A DNA stretch of 62,000 nt, taken from assembly GCF_932526225.1 (NCBI RefSeq), contig NC_064042.1, forward strand, positions 1-62,000, written 5' to 3'. The position numbers were made by a program, and so were the translations under genes. Positions 1 through 7,640 of the stretch are shown one piece after another. The notes beneath the pieces are model-generated. The model made no database searches, was not told the DNA's origin, and worked only from the letters and a program-made list of their open reading frames with translations. Numbering within the stretch: the stretch's first letter is position 1; each line of letters opens with the position of its first letter. Source of the DNA: Nematostella vectensis. Lineage: Eukaryota > Cnidaria > Anthozoa > Actiniaria > Edwardsiidae.

Positions 1-135
1 GTTGGTGCTATAGCTAGTTTCATATTTAGAACGGCAGGTGAAGTTGTTGGCTTTTTAGCTAAAAACGCATGGCTTCTCATCGTCGCTGTCGTCCTGTATT
101 CCGTAGAACGATTTAAAAGGAGACGGAAATCATAA
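1..135 (+). CDS. C-terminal end of a membrane protein (partial)
   Basis: An open frame runs from the first base to a TAA stop at 133-135 and gives 44 residues. It has one hydrophobic stretch (about residues 15-34) followed by a basic tail rich in Arg and Lys, as expected of a one-pass membrane anchor with a cytoplasmic or interior basic end. The start lies outside the window. Only 3 bases separate its stop from the next start on the same strand, so it belongs to the same compact gene cluster. I do not recognise a named family; from memory similar short C-termini occur in uncharacterised proteins of cnidarian genomes, which I cannot check here. Confidence 0.6.
   Translation, partial: VGAIASFIFRTAGEVVGFLAKNAWLLIVAVVLYSVERFKRRRKS
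108..124 (+). promoter_or_regulatory. Weak copy of the viral upstream motif
   Basis: The sequence ACGATTTAAAAGGAGAC resembles the TGATTTAARRACAT motif found before the other genes and ends 14 nt before the ATG at 139. It lies inside the end of the preceding gene. The match is weaker than the others and is supported mainly by its spacing. Confidence 0.35.
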
Positions 136-138
136 CAA

Positions 139-762
139 ATGGTATTACTCTACATTGAAGGAAACGTTGGTGACTTTACTGTCTATTTAGAACAACCTAT
201 TGAAAAGCCGCGGTTTATCGCGCTGCGAGGATGTGCGTTTCATAATCGTTGTAACAGTCTCTCAAGCGAGGGAACGGTCTCCGACGGTGAGAACATTATC
301 CTTAGGATCCCCGCGGGGCAGTATACGATCGAGACGCTAAAACGTCAAATAGATGGGGGTATGCGTCTTGGTGAAAAGTCAGTCTCTATTAGAGACTCGT
401 CACTCGAAGTTCATCGGAACGTCGTGTTGAATGAGCCGCTCGCCTGCCTGTTAGGACTCAAGACCAGGGAGCTGGAAGCAAACACTCGCCACGAGATAAA
501 GATGATAGGTCACGAGGCTATTTTTATCCACTGCGATCTTGTGAACGCGTCTGACTCCCTCCAACAAGGGGCGCCCTCACAAATCCTAGCAAGTGTAGAG
601 CTTGATGAAGGAAAGATATACCTCAATCCAAGCGATCCGGTACGGGTTAGCACCACATCAGTCGGTTACGTGAGTAGTCTCCGTCTTAGTATAAAGGGCG
701 GTGACGGAAACACAATAGAGCGCGGTCTCTACCCGATACGTCTAATTTTAGAAATCACTTAA
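139..762 (+). CDS. Putative virion structural protein, unrecognised family
   Basis: This 207-residue protein has no membrane segment and no cysteine-rich motif. Its sequence alternates hydrophobic and polar residues as in a beta-rich fold. The N-terminal third contains a conserved-looking stretch around residues 18-35, and the C-terminal 30 residues are rich in short beta-like strands. From memory, proteins of this layout occur in virus-like gene clusters of cnidarian genomes and may be capsid accessory (penton or fibre-like) proteins; this is inference and not verified. The start is the first ATG, 3 nt after the previous stop. The stop overlaps the upstream motif of the next gene. Confidence 0.65.
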   Translation: MVLLYIEGNVGDFTVYLEQPIEKPRFIALRGCAFHNRCNSLSSEGTVSDGENIILRIPAGQYTIETLKRQIDGGMRLGEKSVSIRDSSLEVHRNVVLNEPLACLLGLKTRELEANTRHEIKMIGHEAIFIHCDLVNASDSLQQGAPSQILASVELDEGKIYLNPSDPVRVSTTSVGYVSSLRLSIKGGDGNTIERGLYPIRLILEIT

Positions 763-769
763 AGAATAA
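753..769 (+). promoter_or_regulatory. Weak copy of the viral upstream motif
   Basis: AATCACTTAAAGAATAA resembles the TTTAAAGACAT core with two changes and overlaps the stop codon of the gene at 139-762. It ends about 20 nt before the ATG at 790, close to the spacing seen at the other genes. Confidence 0.35.
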
Positions 770-789
770 ACTCTCCCCATAATAAAGCT

Positions 790-1395
790 ATGGAAGAGTA
801 CAACTCAATCTACCCGAACGTACCCCGAGGGGTCAGCCCCTCGGGTGATAACTTCAGACTCCAAAAGACCCACGATGTTTTGGGAAGTTTGGAGCAAGAA
901 GTTAAACATTACGAGAACGTGAGGAAAAAGTATAAACGAGGGCAGAGCGTGTTTTCAAAGTTAAGTGTGGTCTTAGGACTCTTATCCGTCATTCTTGGGT
1001 CTAGTGGTTTGGGGACTTCTCTGTCGGGTTTTGGTATCGTCGTCGGAGTTCCGTTGGGTGCTTTGGCCGGTGTTTTCGGTCTCACCTCTGTAGGCTGTGC
1101 GGCTGTTTCTAAACGGCTGTCGCAAAAAGTCTCCAAGCACGACCAAACAGCGGCGATGGCAAAGGCAAAAGTAAATAGCATACGCGACCTGGTCTCTAAA
1201 GCTTTAAAAGACAACAAAATATCAGACGAAGAGTTCTCTTTAATCTTGAACGAGGTGGACAAGTTTGAGGCTCTAAAGCTCCAGATCCGTCAAAAGTCGG
1301 TAAGAGAGGACGAAAAAAACGTAAACATTACCAAGCTGAGGGAAACAGTAAGAGAAGAGATTTTGAAAGACCTGGCGAGTCGACCCGCTCGGTGA
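790..1395 (+). CDS. Small membrane protein with long Gly-rich hydrophobic core
   Basis: The 201-residue product has a polar N-terminus, a basic segment (about 44-52) and two adjacent Gly/Val/Leu-rich hydrophobic segments (about 57-78 and 80-108). A long charged C-terminal half (110-200) is likely helical or coiled coil, with an acidic stretch KISDEEF at 143-149. The layout suggests a protein that inserts a hydrophobic hairpin in a membrane and exposes a helical tail. I recall similar uncharacterised proteins in cnidarian genomes but cannot verify this. A function in a virion membrane or membrane lysis is possible and unproven. The gene is intronless and 27 nt from its neighbour. An antisense frame at 909-1262 is a shadow. 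Confidence 0.65.
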   Translation: MEEYNSIYPNVPRGVSPSGDNFRLQKTHDVLGSLEQEVKHYENVRKKYKRGQSVFSKLSVVLGLLSVILGSSGLGTSLSGFGIVVGVPLGALAGVFGLTSVGCAAVSKRLSQKVSKHDQTAAMAKAKVNSIRDLVSKALKDNKISDEEFSLILNEVDKFEALKLQIRQKSVREDEKNVNITKLRETVREEILKDLASRPAR

Positions 1396-1454
1396 AATTT
1401 CTGTACGAGAGAACCCCCGTCGGATGGATCTATGAATTGAGATGCGTAAAGGAC

Positions 1455-1468
1455 TGATTTAAAAACAT
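1455..1468 (+). promoter_or_regulatory. Viral upstream motif before the 1474 gene
   Basis: TGATTTAAAAACAT matches the motif seen before the - strand genes. It ends 5 nt before the first ATG (1474) and 17 nt before the in-frame ATG at 1486. Since the other genes keep 14-21 nt, translation may begin at 1486. Confidence 0.6.
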
Positions 1469-1473
1469 CTTAT

Positions 1474-2569
1474 ATGTCATATAAGATGAAGTTTACAGAA
1501 TTTGTGAAAAGGTACCCTTACTATTCACGCTTTAGGTTCTCTGCCGACGAGCATGGCGATGTGCAATTCGTTTTCAATGGGGACGAATACGATCCATTCG
1601 ACAAGAATGGGAATCTAGTCAAAACGTTATATCACTTCCCTGGTAATAGCTGGAAACCCGAGAATATCCAGGATTTTCTAGTCGCCGACGACACACAAGC
1701 ATACAAGGAAACGATCCAGCAACTGTTTGGGTTCCCAAAACAATACAGACTAGACGCGCGTGCAGAGTACAAGATATTGCCGTGGGACGAAAACCCTACG
1801 AGAAATAATTACGTCTCTTTCGATGTTTTTATAACACCAAAGGTGAAGACACACTTTGTTTTTAGGGACATATTCACCGACAGCTTGCTAGTATTCAGAA
1901 CAGCAAAGGAGGCTAGTAGGTGGCTCGACGCCCCGAACCTCAGTTATTGGAGTCAAGCCTTAAATTTTGCTATGTTTTGCGCGACTGCTGGATGTGGTGT
2001 GACGCGTGACATGATTGACGACTCTCAAGTGGGGTCATTCTACAGATTTCACATCATTTTCACTATCAGACGAATATTAAACGAGCTACAATGCCCTCTT
2101 CCAAAAGATAGGCTCTTTAGTTGGAATAAAAACTTTTACAGCGAAGCGGCTTACCAAAAACTAAGAACAGAATTCCGAACTGGTGACGATTTCCGGTTCC
2201 TCGGGCCGATAAATCATGGGTTAGGGAACGTTTATAATTATGATTATCACGGCTTGTCATCTTCTAACGACAAGTATAAGCCTTATGGCACCATTGATCA
2301 ATTACACGACGAATGGGACGCTGCCAAAAGCGACCACGAACACATGAATCACTTTGAGATCGAGTACCTGAAAGACCTTAGAACTGGGTTTCAGTATGAG
2401 TGGTTCTTTCCGGAAAAATCAATGGGGTTAACCAAAGCTGGGTTGTCTAGGATAAACCAGAGCATCGAAGCCTTTGTTTACTGTATTCTAGGCGCGCAAG
2501 TTCAGACCCGGTCGTCAATCGTCGGTGATAGCGGTTCAGCTCAGGAAACGAAACAGGTCTTCACGAAAC
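1474..2569 (+). pseudogene. 5' part of an interrupted virus-like gene
   Basis: This is the first 365 codons plus one base of a gene whose 3' part lies at 4970-5400. Position 2570 is the first base of a foldback element. Reading on into the element adds 25 unrelated codons made of a repeating Arg-Asn-Asp-Pro pattern and stops at 2646, giving a 390-residue chimera. The intact part is rich in aromatic residues and looks like a large soluble structural domain without a membrane segment. I recall related uncharacterised proteins in cnidarian genomes; a capsid-type role is inference. The first ATG is at 1474, but the ATG at 1486 fits the upstream motif spacing better. No other stop or frameshift is seen in this part, so the insertion is the only visible break. 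Confidence 0.75.
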
Positions 2570-2692
2570 TGTACAGGACCCGAAATGATCCCAGGACCCG
2601 AAACGATCCCAGGACCCGAAACGATCCCCAAAAGTACCCCAACTGATCCCGGGACCCGAAACGATCCCCAAGAGTCCCCGAAATGAACCCCA
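2570..2692 (+). repeat. Left terminal module of the foldback element
   Basis: It begins TGTACAGGACCC and contains four GGACCCGAAAYGATCCC-type subrepeats separated by a CAAAAGTACCCCAACTGATC spacer, ending in a CCCCGAAATGAACCCC segment. The first 60 bp are almost the exact inverse complement of the right end at 4906-4965. Confidence 0.85.
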
Positions 2693-3666
2693 AGGAATTG
2701 CAGTAATGGACAAACAAAAGGAATGTGGAAGGATTGGCTTTCAGTTTTAAAAACATATGAAACATTTAAGCGTCATTTTTGTCACTATCCAGAAATTTGA
2801 ATTAACTAAAACCATAGTATTAAGATTTTTATATACGACTGCGCGGGAAATACAGCTTTCGACAGCTTGGTTGAGTCAACAATTGGGGTCAAATAAAAAT
2901 TCCCGTGATGGTAATTTGAAGAACCAGGCGTGAATAAATAATTCATACATAACAAGCCATAAACGAATGTCTCCAAAGATTAGACATGCCTCTGCTTTCC
3001 CGTAGGAAAATGTTTGTTTGTGTTCGGTGAATGAAAGACCTATCATAAAGAGAGATAGAGAGAAATCATTCAGTGGTGTACGCACTACTACATAAGGAAA
3101 TTCAAAACTCACATATTGCTTTCAACAAAAGCCACATCTCTTAATATTTTGCAACGGTAGTAAAAGGGTTGTTCGAGTGCATTACTCAGTGTGCTTTTGT
3201 AATTCCATCTTCTCGGCCAAACCGGCTGTCGGTAAATATTCGCTCGTGTGAACATGGATTTCGTGGTGAAAAACACGTTTGGTTGTCAAATGAATATAGA
3301 TTTTTAGGGTGATGTTTACCGGAAACGAGATTTATAGTGTCAGAGTCATGTGTTGGAACTGCAAATGTTTCGAAGGTCAAAAGTTTGGTTGTTCTGAGCA
3401 AGGCTGTGCTTTGGCTGTGCTATGTTTATGTTGTACTCCTTTCAGTAGCAATTAAAAGTTGTGTATTTGTTTAGGACTCTGTTTATGGGTTTACCGCCGG
3501 GGCAATGTAATAAATAGAAGTATTGTATTGGAATTTAAGTTTTTTAAGTCATGTTATTTAGAAATAGATTGGCTGTCAACCCTAAATTATGCTTTAAGAA
3601 TTGGAAGTGCTTCTTCTGCTTTCCCTTTGTCCATTACCGCATTTCCGTGGGGTTGATTTCGGGGAC

Positions 3667-3788
3667 TGTACAGGACCCGAAATGATCCCAGGACCCGAAA
3701 CGATCCCAGGACCCGAAATGATCCCCAAAAGTACCCCAACTGATCCTCGGACCCGAAACGATACCGAGGAGTCCCCGAAATCAACCCC
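3667..3788 (+). repeat. Central copy of the terminal module
   Basis: A module in the same direction as the left terminus sits in the middle of the element, directly after an inverted copy of the module's inner flank (GGGGTTGATTTCGGGGAC). This shows the 2.4-kb unit is a fusion of two element halves in inverted orientation, not a simple pair of inverted repeats. Confidence 0.8.
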
Positions 3789-4733
3789 AAGGAATTGCGG
3801 TAATGGACAAAGGGAAAGCAGAAGAAATACTTTCAATTCTTTCAGCATAATAAAGGGTTAACAGCGACTCGATTTCTAAACAACGTGACTTAAAAATATT
3901 TAATTCCAACGCAATACTTCTATTTATTACATTGCCCGGCGTTAAACCCATAAACAGATTCCAAAACAAATACACAACTTTAACTTGCTACTGAAAGGAA
4001 TATAGCATAAACATAGCGCAGCTTTGCTCAGATCAACCATACTTTTGACCTTCCATCACACTCTTAACATTTTGCGGTTCCGACACATGACTCCGACACT
4101 ATAAATCTCATTTCCGGTAAACATCACCCCTAAAAATTAATATTCATCTGACAACCAAACATGTATTTCACCACAAAATCCTTGTTCACACGAGCGAATA
4201 TTTACCGACACATTTTAGGCAGCCGGTTTGGGCGAGAAGATGGAATGACAAAAGCACACTGAGTAATACACTCGAACAACCCTTCTACTACCGATGCAAA
4301 ATAGTGAAAGCACTATTATGTGAGTTTTGAATTTCCTCATGTAGTCGTGCGTACACCCCGGCATGATCTCGTGATATGATAGGTCTTTCATTCACCGAAA
4401 ACAAACATGCCAAAAAATAACTTTAAAACATTCCGCTTCCTATGTAAAGCAGCATGTCCCATCTGTAAAGACTTTCTTTTATGGCTTGTTATGTAAAAAT
4501 GATTTATCCACGCCGGGCTCCTCAAATTACTATCACAGGAATTGTTAGTTGACCCCAATTTCTGACTCAACCACTGTATTTCCCCCGCAGTCGTATATAA
4601 AAATCTTAATACTATAGTTTTAGTTAATGTAAATTACCTTTTAATAACACAAACAAAGCTAAATGTTTCATATGTTTTTAAAACTTAAAGCCAATCCTTA
4701 CACATTCCTTTAGTTGTCCATTACTGTAATTCC

Positions 4734-4857
4734 TTGGGGTTTATTTCGGGGACTCTTGGGGATCGTTTCGGGTCCCGGGATCAGTTGGGGTACTTTGGGG
4801 GATCGTTTCGGGGCCTGGGATCGTTTCGGGTCCTGGGATCATTTCGGGTCCTGTACA
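4734..4857 (-). repeat. Inner right terminal module
   Basis: An inverted module ends with CGGGTCCTGTACA at 4857 and is followed at once by a second module. The junction CCTGTACAGG looks like two element ends sharing TGTACA. Confidence 0.8.
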
Positions 4858-4965
4858 GGACTCCTCGGTATCGTTTCGGGTCCCGGGATCAGTTGGGGTA
4901 CTTTTGGGGATCATTTCGGGTCCTGGGATCGTTTCGGGTCCTGGGATCATTTCGGGTCCTGTACA
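4858..4965 (-). repeat. Outer right terminal module
   Basis: A second inverted module, shortened at its inner side, forms the true right end next to the AAAC duplication. Its GGACTCCTCGGTATCG start matches the central module more closely than the left module, so it shares recent history with the central copy. Confidence 0.8.
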
Positions 4966-4969
4966 AAAC

Positions 4970-5400
4970 TCTTTGAAAGCGCGGTGGTGGAAAACAGTAT
5001 ATCGAAAAGTATACAACGGTATCAGTTTGCTTTACAACAGGCGAGACAAAAACTAGACCTGGCTTTCGCCCTCGGCTGTTGGTTAATTCCATCGTATCTT
5101 GTGATAAATAACAACACTTCGATCGCTGGCTATAATAACAAGTTACAAAAAGCCACCACTGATATGAAACTGGGGCTGAATCCGATAAATAACGAGATAA
5201 AAACGATCCCAAAACATAATATGGGTCATTCAAAGACCGTGTTACCTCATACCGAGTCAGTCACGGCTCACAAACCGGAACCGGAGGCGAAAACTAACCC
5301 AAAGCCGGACGTGATTAAACCCACGAACACACAGCACGAAACTAACCTTGCCACGATCACAGCCTTTACGGCTGGTTTAGCTTGGTATCTATTCCGGTAA
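4970..5400 (+). pseudogene. 3' part of the interrupted virus-like gene
   Basis: After the right AAAC copy an open frame of 142 codons runs to TAA at 5398-5400. Its phase matches the 5' part exactly when the element and one AAAC copy are discounted, so the gene was intact before insertion, at about 508 residues. This part has an amphipathic helix-like region, a hydrophobic segment near 5060-5110, a KHNMG motif, a Pro/Lys/Thr-rich linker and a short hydrophobic C-terminus. The tail suggests membrane association of the ancestral protein. No start codon with the viral upstream motif lies in front, so this part is probably not expressed on its own. Confidence 0.75.
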
Positions 5401-5555
5401 CATGCGGGGTGCATGTGGACGGATGTGACGTACCGCAAGAAGACAATACCTGTTTAAGTGCATACCAGACCACCCTGGCGACCGCGAACTCTCAATGTAA
5501 ATACAAAACCTATTTTCAGAATCGCTAGTTGTTAGGGTGATTAGGAATGTATGTG

Positions 5556-5582
5556 TTTTGTAACGTGAGACGCGTTACAAAA
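5556..5582. terminator. Perfect 10-bp hairpin between convergent genes
   Basis: TTTTGTAACG (5556-5565) pairs with CGTTACAAAA (5573-5582) around a 7-nt loop. It starts 16 nt past the stop of the - strand gene at 5598 and lies 156 nt past the + strand stop at 5400. It resembles the 3'-end hairpins that mark transcript ends in some giant viruses. The rest of 5401-5597 shows nothing else. Confidence 0.6.
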
Positions 5583-5597
5583 CTGAGTGGGTCAATG

Positions 5598-5927
5598 TTA
5601 ATTTCCGTTACACGTTCTGCAATGATGCTTTTGTCTATTGTGTTCGCATATTTGAGACCCTCCACATAACTTACAAAAGGGTCTCTGTTTGCCGTGTTCA
5701 CACATCCCTTTCCCCTTGCAGTCTTTACAGACATATCTTGCTCGTCTGTGCTCACAAATGCTACCGCCGTTACATTCTCTGCACCGCGTCTTTCTCCGGT
5801 TGTGAGGGCAGATTTGCGATCCGTGACAATCTTTGCAATAATATTTCACTCTGCCATGAAGACACTTATAATCCGTTGTTCGCTTTACGGGGGATACTTT
5901 CGGATCTTTCACCGTTTGGTTCTCCAT
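5598..5927 (-). CDS. Cys/His zinc-knuckle repeat protein
   Basis: From the ATG at 5927 the product has 109 residues. Five tandem repeats of 18 residues follow the pattern C-x2-C-x5-C-x-H-x6 with Gly in the x5 spacer (for example CKDCHGSQICPH). Each likely binds one zinc. Such repeats are known to me from large DNA viruses and some protists and probably bind nucleic acid or protein; the exact role is unknown. An ATG 18 nt upstream (5945) lies inside the upstream motif, so 5927 is preferred, giving a 16-nt gap as at the other genes. A perfect hairpin follows the stop. It is convergent with the 1474 gene. Confidence 0.7.
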   Translation of the reverse strand: MENQTVKDPKVSPVKRTTDYKCLHGRVKYYCKDCHGSQICPHNRRKTRCRECNGGSICEHRRARYVCKDCKGKGMCEHGKQRPFCKLCGGSQICEHNRQKHHCRTCNGN

Positions 5928-5943
5928 TTCTATCAAACCGGTC

Positions 5944-5962
5944 ATGTCCTTAAATCACTTTT
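5944..5962 (-). promoter_or_regulatory. Viral upstream motif
   Basis: On the - strand this reads AAAAGTGATTTAAGGACAT and ends 16 nt before the ATG at 5927. It is one of the four strongest copies of the motif shared by the cluster. Confidence 0.7.
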
Positions 5963-6002
5963 CAATCCAACACACGATACCCGCCTTCTAGCCGGTCGGC
6001 GT

Positions 6003-6617
6003 CTACCTGGCGAAGCATTCTCCCAACATTTCCTTCTCTTGCTCATCCATGCACCAATCCCAGAACCTGTCTGGGTGCCAGGCCACCCGGAGCAATTCAC
6101 CCTCCAACTCCTTGAACCTCAACTCGTGGGGCACCCTCGCCACACCGGGCGTACCAGCCCGGGCCGCCAACCGCGATAAACTGTCTAGATTAGTCGCCCC
6201 TAGTCTGACACACACCCCCGCGACGTCAGATCTCTGGCAAGCGACCGCATGGAGGAGACACCAGTTGAAGTCATCAGTCCTCCAGTCGTTCACGATATCC
6301 CTGACGCACGACCTGACCGGCCAGAACGAGGCCAATACGTGCGCGTCCCTGGACCTGACCGAACCCTCTATTATACGTTCGACGAGCCTGGTCTTTCCTA
6401 GTTTACCAAAGTTTTTGAGACCTATATTGTGAGCCAAATACTTGAGCCTGCCGGCATCTAGCCTCAGCAGGCCGTTCTCGCCCAGGTCCCCGATCTCATC
6501 CAGCGCCTGGTCTGGCTCGCACCTCGACCCGCAAACGCCACATATCCCGCCACGATCTTCCTCGGGCGGTCCCGTCCCCGCGAAGGCGCCGCCAAAGAGA
6601 CTCCACGAGTATAACAT
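6003..6617 (-). CDS. SAP-domain protein with AWHPDRF C-terminal module
   Basis: The 204-residue product has a CxxC-x3-C cluster near residues 26-33 and a SAP-like helix-turn-helix at about 50-84 (pattern LDAGRLKYLA...IGL...GKTRLVERI), a motif that binds DNA. A middle region (110-155) resembles a worn ankyrin-type repeat. The C-terminal 40 residues contain AWHPDRF at 179-185 followed by WC-DE. The same C-terminal module ends the neighbouring ankyrin-type protein. In poxviruses a C-terminal F-box-like module behind ankyrin repeats links to ubiquitin ligases; a comparable adaptor role here is inference only. The start at 6617 keeps the usual gap to the upstream motif; an ATG at 6640 lies in the motif and in another frame. 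Confidence 0.65.
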   Translation of the reverse strand: MLYSWSLFGGAFAGTGPPEEDRGGICGVCGSRCEPDQALDEIGDLGENGLLRLDAGRLKYLAHNIGLKNFGKLGKTRLVERIIEGSVRSRDAHVLASFWPVRSCVRDIVNDWRTDDFNWCLLHAVACQRSDVAGVCVRLGATNLDSLSRLAARAGTPGVARVPHELRFKELEGELLRVAWHPDRFWDWCMDEQEKEMLGECFAR

Positions 6618-6638
6618 CGCACTTCAATCGATGCGTTC

Positions 6639-6656
6639 ATGTTCTTAAATCAATTC
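6639..6656 (-). promoter_or_regulatory. Viral upstream motif
   Basis: On the - strand GAATTGATTTAAGAACAT ends 21 nt before the ATG at 6617. It differs from the best copies at two core positions. Confidence 0.55.
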
Positions 6657-6692
6657 TCAAAGATTTAGGAACGTCTCCTCGGCCCCACGCTC

Positions 6693-7517
6693 TCACTTTA
6701 TCCGGAACAGCTTCCCCAACTCCTTCCTCTGGTCCTCATCAATGCACCAACCCATAAACCTGTCCGGGTGCCAAGCTACTGGCATTAGTTCGTCCTCCAG
6801 CTTTCTACGGAATCTCATCTTGTGTAGCTTCTCCGGGAGCTCCTCGTGCACAAGACCCCACCCCCACGCCGCACGTATCTCCGCGAGAATCTCGTGTAGA
6901 CCTAAGAACCGTGCGCGGTCCATAGACCAAACGAGATCGGTCGCGCCCCACTCCAAGCACAACCTCACAGCATCAATGTTACCGGATTCGATGACCGGTC
7001 CTATAGCATAGTTCGGGTCAAACTCCCAGAAGTTTTCTCTAAGCAACTTTAGAACCTCGACGTGGCCATTGTATGCCGCCTCAGCGGTGGCCCAACCGAC
7101 ATCGACCCTGACACCCAAATCTACCAATAACTCAACAACCCCCACCTGACCTTCCCCCGCCGCAGTACCCATAGCACAGATCATAGCCTCTTCGTCGTCA
7201 CAATACTCGTCCATCACCTTCAAAACCTCTACGTGCCCGCCTTTCGCTGCCATGGACGCTGGATACACGAAGTCACAGGCGCCCAACTCACAACACATCT
7301 TAACGATCTCGGCGTGCCCATTCTCCGCCGCGCTCGCCATGGCCTCGTCGAAATCCGACGCGCCCCACTCTTTACATAACCTCACGGCCTCGACGCACCC
7401 CTCCGCCGCCGCGCGCGCCATGGCGGTGTCAAAGTCTGCGGCTCCCCACCTCGCTAAGGTGGCGGCTTGATCCTCCACGGTGAGATTTGTAAGACCTCCA
7501 GCACTTTGCATATCCAT
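6693..7517 (-). CDS. Ankyrin-type repeat protein with AWHPDRF C-terminal module
   Basis: The 274-residue product carries about six to seven repeats of roughly 33 residues between residues 15 and 215. The clearest have the form WGASDFDEAMASAAENGHAEIV, the ankyrin-like class often seen in giant viruses. The repeats become irregular toward the C-terminus. The last 40 residues contain AWHPDRF and WC-DE, shared with the SAP-domain neighbour. Ankyrin repeats bind protein partners, and a conserved C-terminal tail suggests that the tail is the effector. The real partner is unknown. The upstream motif ends 15 nt before the ATG, and an earlier ATG is followed at once by a stop. Base composition is GC-rich compared with the array to the right. 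Confidence 0.75.
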   Translation of the reverse strand: MDMQSAGGLTNLTVEDQAATLARWGAADFDTAMARAAAEGCVEAVRLCKEWGASDFDEAMASAAENGHAEIVKMCCELGACDFVYPASMAAKGGHVEVLKVMDEYCDDEEAMICAMGTAAGEGQVGVVELLVDLGVRVDVGWATAEAAYNGHVEVLKLLRENFWEFDPNYAIGPVIESGNIDAVRLCLEWGATDLVWSMDRARFLGLHEILAEIRAAWGWGLVHEELPEKLHKMRFRRKLEDELMPVAWHPDRFMGWCIDEDQRKELGKLFRIK

Positions 7518-7532
7518 TTTGTTATTACATCC

Positions 7533-7551
7533 ACGTCTTTAAACCACTTTT
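7533..7551 (-). promoter_or_regulatory. Viral upstream motif
   Basis: On the - strand AAAAGTGGTTTAAAGACGT ends 15 nt before the ATG at 7517. It is nearly identical to the copy at 8580-8598. Confidence 0.7.
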
Positions 7552-7612
7552 TTCGAATTTTTTTAAAACGTGTTAATTCACATCTACTCCGAACTGACAG
7601 TTTTTGTGGAAA

Positions 7613-7636
7613 TCCTGATTTCTCTGGAAATCAGGA
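7613..7636 (-). terminator. Perfect hairpin after the TFIIB-like gene
   Basis: TCCTGATTTC pairs with GAAATCAGGA across a 4-nt loop (7623-7626). It begins 4 nt past the stop of the 7641-8564 gene. This is the second perfect 10-bp hairpin at a gene 3' end in the cluster. Confidence 0.65.
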
Positions 7637-7640
7637 AATA

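Larger units (their letters stand above)
2570..4965. mobile_element. Non-autonomous foldback DNA transposon, 2,396 bp
   Basis: The element starts TGTACAGGACCC and ends GGGTCCTGTACA. It is flanked by AAAC on both sides (2566-2569 and 4966-4969), a 4-bp target duplication. Two long arms (about 2693-3666 and 3789-4733) are inverted diverged copies of each other, for example the stretch near 2745-2770 against 4660-4700. Terminal modules made of GGACCCGAAAYGATCCC-type subrepeats occur four times: once at the left, once in the middle and twice in tandem at the right. No transposase-length frame is present, so it must have been moved by enzymes made elsewhere. The 4-bp duplication and TGT...ACA ends would suit Ginger-, Sola- or Chapaev-like families; the family cannot be fixed from this copy. 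Confidence 0.85.

Noticed and set aside
909-1262. Antisense 117-codon frame under the 790-1395 gene
   Set aside because: It has no upstream motif and no protein-like features, and mirrors the coding frame of the real gene.
2876-4570. Frames of 60-86 codons inside the foldback element as a transposase
   Set aside because: They are short, overlap on both strands, lack transposase motifs and follow from the inverted arms.
6640-6640. ATG at 6640 as the start of the SAP-domain gene
   Set aside because: It lies inside the upstream motif and in a different frame from the SAP and AWHPDRF regions.
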